Made by a program: the position numbers and the translations under genes. Source: Craurococcus roseus (lineage in GTDB: Bacteria; Pseudomonadota; Alphaproteobacteria; Acetobacterales; Acetobacteraceae). Taken from it: a DNA stretch of 8,955 nt. Each line of letters opens with the position of its first letter. The stretch's first letter is position 1. Shown piece by piece: positions 1 through 6,100 of this stretch. The notes beneath the pieces are model-generated. The model made no database searches. It saw only the letters and a program-made list of their open reading frames with translations, and was not told where the DNA came from. The stretch is from contig NZ_BAAAFZ010000035.1 in assembly GCF_039523795.1 (NCBI RefSeq), forward strand, positions 1 through 8,955, given 5' to 3'.

Positions 1-143
1 CCGCCGTCCAGCGTGTCGTCCCCGGCCCCGCCCAGCAGCGTGTCGGCGCCGCCAAGGCCCAGCAGCGTATCGGCGCCGCCGAAACCTGACAGCAGATTGG
101 CTCCGGCGTTGCCCTTGAGCTGGTCGGCGCCTTCCGTGCCGAT
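1..143 (-). repeat. RTX calcium-binding array 3, entering the C-terminal region
   Basis: From residue 2577 to the window edge, after LPDW, there are about five nonapeptides, including GADTLLGLGG, GADTLLGG and GDDTLDGG. RTX arrays next to the C terminus usually precede an uncleaved type I secretion signal, which would lie beyond position 1. The start of the array is degenerate (GADQLKGNAGANLLSG). Confidence 0.9.
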
Positions 144-3100
144 CCAGTCGGGCAGCCGGATGTCGATGGTGATGCCCGCCGTCGCCTCGTTGCCGGGGCT
201 TGTGTTGTTCGCCGCGATCGGGCCGTTGACAACGGTGTAGGAGAAGCCGTCCGCCACGCGCGCCCCAGCCCCGAGCGCCAGCGTGTCGGGATCGGCTTGG
301 TCCAGCACGTAGCGCCAGGCGCCACCCGCTTGGAGGAAGAGGGTGCCGTAGGTGCCGGCGACCGCCGCCTCCCCCGATGGGCCGAAGGTCAGCTTGGCGG
401 TCGGCGCGCCTTGGACCGAGGCGCGGAAGACGTTCAGCAAGGCGCTCTGCCCGGCGTCCGGATCGGCGACATTGTCCGCCACCGTGCCGGTGCGTTCCAC
501 CGGGCCCGTGACTTGGTTGGCCCGTCCTTCGAGGACGACGGCGCCGCTGGCCGACCTCGCTGTCGGGGCGTCGTTCGCCCCGCGGACGCGCACGGTGACC
601 GTGGACGCGGCCTCGTTTCCGGGTCCGGCGCCGTTCGCCACCGTATAGGCGAACACCTCCTGCGCGATTTGGCCGGCGAGCAGCGCTTGGGTGTCGGTGT
701 CCGCTTGGTCGAGGACGTAGCGCAGCCCGCCATCTGCCTCCAAGAACAACCGGCCGTAGGTGCCCTGGACCGTCGCTTCGCCCGTGACGGGGTCGAAGGC
801 CAGGGCGGATTGCGGGCCGCCCTGGCCGCCCGCCCGGACCACCCGAAGCGATTGCGCCTCACCAGCGTCGGCATCGGCCCAGACGCCGGCCGCCGAGAGG
901 TTGGCGGAAAGCGTCGTGGTGCCCGCCACGTTGTGGCCGGACTCCTGCAACTGGTTCAGGGTGAGCGCCTCGGCCGTCGGCGCGTCGTTCGCCCCGTTGA
1001 GCGTGATCGTGACCAGCTGCGTTCCCGTGCCGGTCCCGCCCGCCCCGACCACGCGGCCGAGGACGGCGTCCCCCGCCAGGGTGTGCGACAACCAAGTCGC
1101 CGCGAAGCCGCCGCCCGGCAGGGCGATGATTTCGGCGGAGTCCTGCGCGCCGGGGGTTTGCAGGTTGACCTGGAAGCCCGGCGCCCGCGCCGTGCCGGCC
1201 GCGGTGAACTCCTGCGCGTAGACGTCCACGTCGAGCCCGGCCTGCTCCGACCAGAGCAGCACGAAGCCGCCGTCCGTGGTGCCGGCCACGCGCGGGTCGA
1301 GCTGCGTGCCCGGCGCACCGTCGGAGTGGGCGAGGAAGCGGGCGCCTACCGGCTCACCGTCCGCCGAGAAGACTTGACCGCGGACTTGGTTGTCGTCCTG
1401 GCCGGCCCAAGCCACGACGAAGCCGCCGCCGGAAAGCGACGCGATGCGGATCGTGCTCGGCACCACGGGGTCGGTGCCGTCGCCGATGGCCGCCATGGCG
1501 GAGCGCGCCGTGCCGTCCGCGTCGACGACGCGGAGGCCGATCCGCGTGCGTCGGGCGGAGGCTTCGCCCGCCTCGNNNNNNNNNNNNNNNNNNNNNNNNN
1601 NNNNNNNNNNNNNNNNNNNNNNNNNNNNNNNNNNNNNNNNNNNNNNNNNNNNNNNNNNGCCGCGCTGCCACGCGAGGGCGAAGCCGCCGTCGGCGAGCGC
1701 CGTCGCGCCGATCGCGGTGAACAGCACCGCCGAAGAGGGAGCCCCCTCCAGGAGGTTGGCCGTGACCGGCCCGCCGACCGGCCGGCCCTGCCCGTCATAC
1801 GCCTGGAACACCACGCCGACGAACTGCGAGGCGCCTTGCGTCCAGCTCCAGGCGATGACGGAGCCGCCGCCCGCGAGCGCCAACGTCGTGCTGCCTTCGA
1901 TGGAGGGCAGGAGCGCCTCGCCCGCCGGCGGGTCGAGCGGGGTGATGCGGAACTCCGCCGGCTCGCCGCTGTCGGGATCGATCGCCCGCGCCGCGCCCTG
2001 CGGCCCGGCCTGGAACGCTTGGCCTTGCAGGAATGTCGGAAAATACCGTTCGACGGTGCCGGTTTCCGGCACGAAGTCGAGCCGCTCCTCCTCCGACGTC
2101 CAGGTCACCAGGAAGCGGTCGCTCGCCAGCGCCACGACCCGCGGCGCGGTCTGGTTGCCGACTGTCGAGGTGTTGGCCTGGAACTCACCGCCGAGCTTGG
2201 CGCCGGTGCCGCTGAAAACCTGGCCTGTAACACCGTAAGAAAAGGCACCACCGAGCCCGGGCAAGGCGCCGGCATCGCCATCCGACTGCCAGACCACCAC
2301 GAAACCGCCGCCGGACAGTGCGGCAACGGACGGCAGTTGCGCGCCGATCTCGGGCAGCGTGGTGTTGACCCGGAGGTCGGCGCCGAGCGCCGTGCCATCG
2401 GCACCGAAGACGCGGGCGTAGACGCTGGCGTAATCCTGCCCCGGGCGGGTTTCCGTCCAGGCCACCACGTAGCCGCCGCCGGCGAGCCGCGCCACCTGCT
2501 GCTCCCGTTGGTCGCTCGGTGCGCCGGAGCTGGCCGCGAACTCGGCGTTGGTGCCGATCGAGACCCGGTAGGTTTCGGTCAGCGTGTCGCCGGCACCGAG
2601 TTGCTGGAGGAGGTCGTTGTTGACCTCGTAGGTCCAGGTCACCGCGCCCGAGCCGGTGGCCGGCGCTTCGCCGAGCGTCGCCGCGAACTGTCCCAGCGGG
2701 GACATGGCGACCACCGCCGGATCGCTAGACACGGCCGAGACGAAGCCGGAGGTGACGCCGTGCCGCGTGCCGGCGTCAGGGTCGCTGAAGCCGAAGCCGC
2801 CCGCCGCGGTCAGGACCGGCAGTGCCGGCGGCGCGGGCACGTGCCGGTCCTCGACCAGCGCGGCCGACACCGTTCCGCCCGCGATAGCCACGGGCTCGTT
2901 TTTGTCCTGCACAGCGATGAGCAGATCGCGGGTGTAGCTGACCGAGGCGCCGCCGGCCTCGAAGGTGGCGCGGAGGGTGGCCGTGACCGAGGCCTGCGCC
3001 TCGTGGTCGAGCGTGATGCCGGGTTGCAACCGCAGCACCGGCGTTCCCCCGGTCGTGTCGACCGTGAAGCGGCCATCGGGGAGGCCGCCGTTCAGCACCT

Positions 3101-6100
3101 CCCAGGCCACCGCCGTGCCCGCCGGGGCGGCGACGGACAGCGCGCCGACCACGGCGCCGGCGGCGTTCTCCGCCACGCTTGCGTTGGAAAGCGCGATTCC
3201 GGCGCCGTCCAGGTCGCCGTCGCCGTCCACATCGCCGACCCCGGCGACCGCGCCGTTCACCCGCGCGGCCAGCGCCGCGCCGGTGAAGGCGTCCACCACG
3301 CCTTGCAGCGCGGCGGGGCTCGGCGCTGCGGCGCGCAGCGCGTCCGCCGCCGCGCCGCGCGCGACGATGCCGGCCGCGGCGAGCTGCACCAGCGCTTGCA
3401 ACGGGTCCGGCGCCGCGGCGAAGCGGGCGGCGGCCGAAGCGTTGCTCGCGGCCGCGACGGCGGCGCTGTCCTGCACCAGATCGCTGCCGGCCGCGCCGAG
3501 GCCGAGCGATTGGGCGAGGCCGGCGAGGTCCGAAGGATGCGTCAGGTCGACCCGCCCGCCGCCCAGGCCCATGATCCGCGACGCGAGCACGCCGAACGGG
3601 TCGAGGCCGACGAGGCCGAAGCCCTCCCCGGCGGCTTGGAGCAAGGTTAGGGTATCGATCACCTGCGCCCCCGACAGCACGGTCGCGCGCGCCGCGGCGT
3701 TGCCCGCGAGCATGCCCTGGATCGGGTCCAGCGAGGTCAGGTCCAGGCCCGCCGGCAGCCCGAAGGCGCCCAGCACCGCGTCCCGTGCCGCCGGCACGTC
3801 ACCGCCGTTCATCGCCGCGATCCGCGCGACGAGCGTGGTGAGCGGCGAGACGACGGTGGAGCCCGCCGGGGCCTCCAGCGTGAAGCGGGACGCCAGCAGC
3901 GTGGCGGTGTCCAGGCCGCCCCGCAGCACCAGCGCGCCGCCCGGTCCGGCGAGGGAGAAACCGCCGGCCGGGCCGGTGGTGGTGCTGGCCTCGCCGGTGT
4001 CGAGCACCCGGTCGCCGTCCGCGTCCCAGAACAGGGTGCCGCCGGCGATGTAACCGTCCACCGCCACGCCGCTCGCTGCGTTGCCGGCCAGCAGGTCGGC
4101 GAGGCTGAAGGTGCCGTCGGCGAAGCGGAACAGCTCGACGTTCTTCAACTGGTCCACGCCGTCCGCGCCGAAGCGGGCGTGGCTGACCGTGACCGTGCCG
4201 GCCGCGGCGTCGAAGGAGGCCGTGTAATCCGCCCGAATGCCGCGGAACACGGCGGTGTCCGTCCCACCGGCGCCGTCCAGGGTGTCGTTGCCGCCGCGCC
4301 CTTGCAGGACGTTGCCGCCGCCATCTCCCGTGATGGCGTCGGCCGCTTCGCCGCCCGTGGCGTTCTCGATGCCGGTGAAGGTGTCTTCGGCCGCGAAGGC
4401 GCCGGCCGGCCGCGTCGCGCCGGTCGCCGGGTCGCGGCCGCTGCGCACGGTGCCGGCCGCGAGGTCGATCCGGAAGCGCGAGAATTCGCCCTGCGTCGAG
4501 ACGGTGTCGGAGCCCGCGCCGCCCGCCAGGACGTCGACGCCGAAGCCGCCCATCAGGAGGTCGTCTCCGTCTCCGCCCAGGAGGCTGTCGTCCTCGCTGC
4601 CGCCGAGCAGGGTGTCGTCGCCCTTCTCGCCGGAGAGCGTGTCGTTCTCCGAGCCGCCGAGCAGGACGTCGTTGCCGAGGCCGCCGTGCAGCTCGTCTTC
4701 CAGCACGCGGCCGTCGATCGCGTCGTCGCCGGTGGTGCCGACCAGCACGTCCCGCGGCGCGCCGTCGCGCGGGCCGATGATCGGCTCGCCCGGCGTGCGG
4801 GTGTCGAGCAGGGCGCCGACGATGCCGCTCGCGTCCGCGCCGGGGCCCGACTGGCCCTCCGCCGCGATGACGATCCGCCCGTCGTCGAGCGGCGCGGCGG
4901 AGAAGCCGCCCGCGCCGTTGCCGGATAGCGAGACCGGCGCTTGGAACGCGACGAAAGCTTGGCCGACCTTGTGGCCCGCGCCGTCGAAGTGCTGGCCGTG
5001 GACCGTGGTCGCTCCCCCGACCACCGCCTCCACGAACATGGTGAAGGCGGTGCCGTCGAGGTCGGTCGCCACCAGCGAAACGTCGCCTATGGTCCCGGCC
5101 GGCATGGCGCCGAAGGAGACCACGTCGGAGCGCGTCCACGCGCCGCCGCTGCCGGTGTAGAGCTGCGCCTTGAAGACGCCGCCCTGCATGTAGGCGACGG
5201 CGAAGTTGAAACCGAGCCCGACGACCTGCTGTTCGGTCCCGGCGTCGATGCCGGTCGCGGCGTCAATCACCGGCCGGCTCGCGTCGAAGGCGGTGATGCC
5301 GGTGGCGGTGTTGAAGGCCGGGATGAGAATCTTCACCTTGACGGTGCCGCCCTCGATCCAACTCGCCACCACCTCGCCGTCGTGCAGCGTGCTCAGGGAG
5401 GCGTTGCGGCCCGCGGCAGAAAGTTCATAGGCGGCGCCGTCGTCGGCGGAACCGACGCCGACGAAGCCGTCGAGGCCGACCGACGCCGGCGCGCGCTCGC
5501 CGGCCACGCCGACGTCGAAGCCGTCGATGGCGCGGACGTACAGCGTCTGCCTGTCGAGCAGGACGCGCCCGACGCCGTCCGCGCCGGCGCCTTGCGTGTA
5601 ACCGACCAGGAAACCGTGCTCGGCGGTGTCGTTCGCCGCGTCCACCACCTCGTAGCCGGCGACGGCCGCGTCGCGCTGCGCCACGCCGGCCGGCGCCTGC
5701 TCCACTTGGAATTCGCCGTTACCGACCAAGCCGGTTACGGCGGAGACGAAGCGCCCCTTGATGGCGGAAGCGCCGCCTCCGACGCTCTCCTGCCACACGG
5801 CGACCACGCCGGTTTCGCCGGCCATGGCGGCGACCGGGCCGGTGACGGCGCCCACGCCGTCGGTGAGGGTGAACACCCTCGCCCCGCCGACGCCGCCGAA
5901 CGCCGCGTCCGGGCGGCCTAGTGTGTCGTAGGCCTTCACCAGCACCGCGTCGCCCGACTGCCACGCAAAGGCGAAACCGCCCAGTAGCCCGACTGCGCTC
6001 GGTGCCGTTTGCGCCCCGGTCGCGGGATCGGCCGCGCCGGTCGGGTCGGCGTTCACCGTGAACGCCGCGGTGTCGTCGAGACCCCAAGGTTTGGGCGTGC

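Noticed and set aside
297..3650. Very long open frame on the plus strand opposite the giant gene
   Set aside because: It is in exact codon register with the minus-strand gene, Arg/Gly/Val-rich and without recognisable domains. In GC-rich coding DNA the antisense frame lacks stops by composition. The minus strand has RTX, VCBS and cadherin motifs.
3799..5139. Minus-strand open frame rich in Arg-Arg-Gly repeats
   Set aside because: It is the same strand as the real gene but in a shifted frame. The repeats are the RTX DNA read out of frame. The same applies to 6403-7596.
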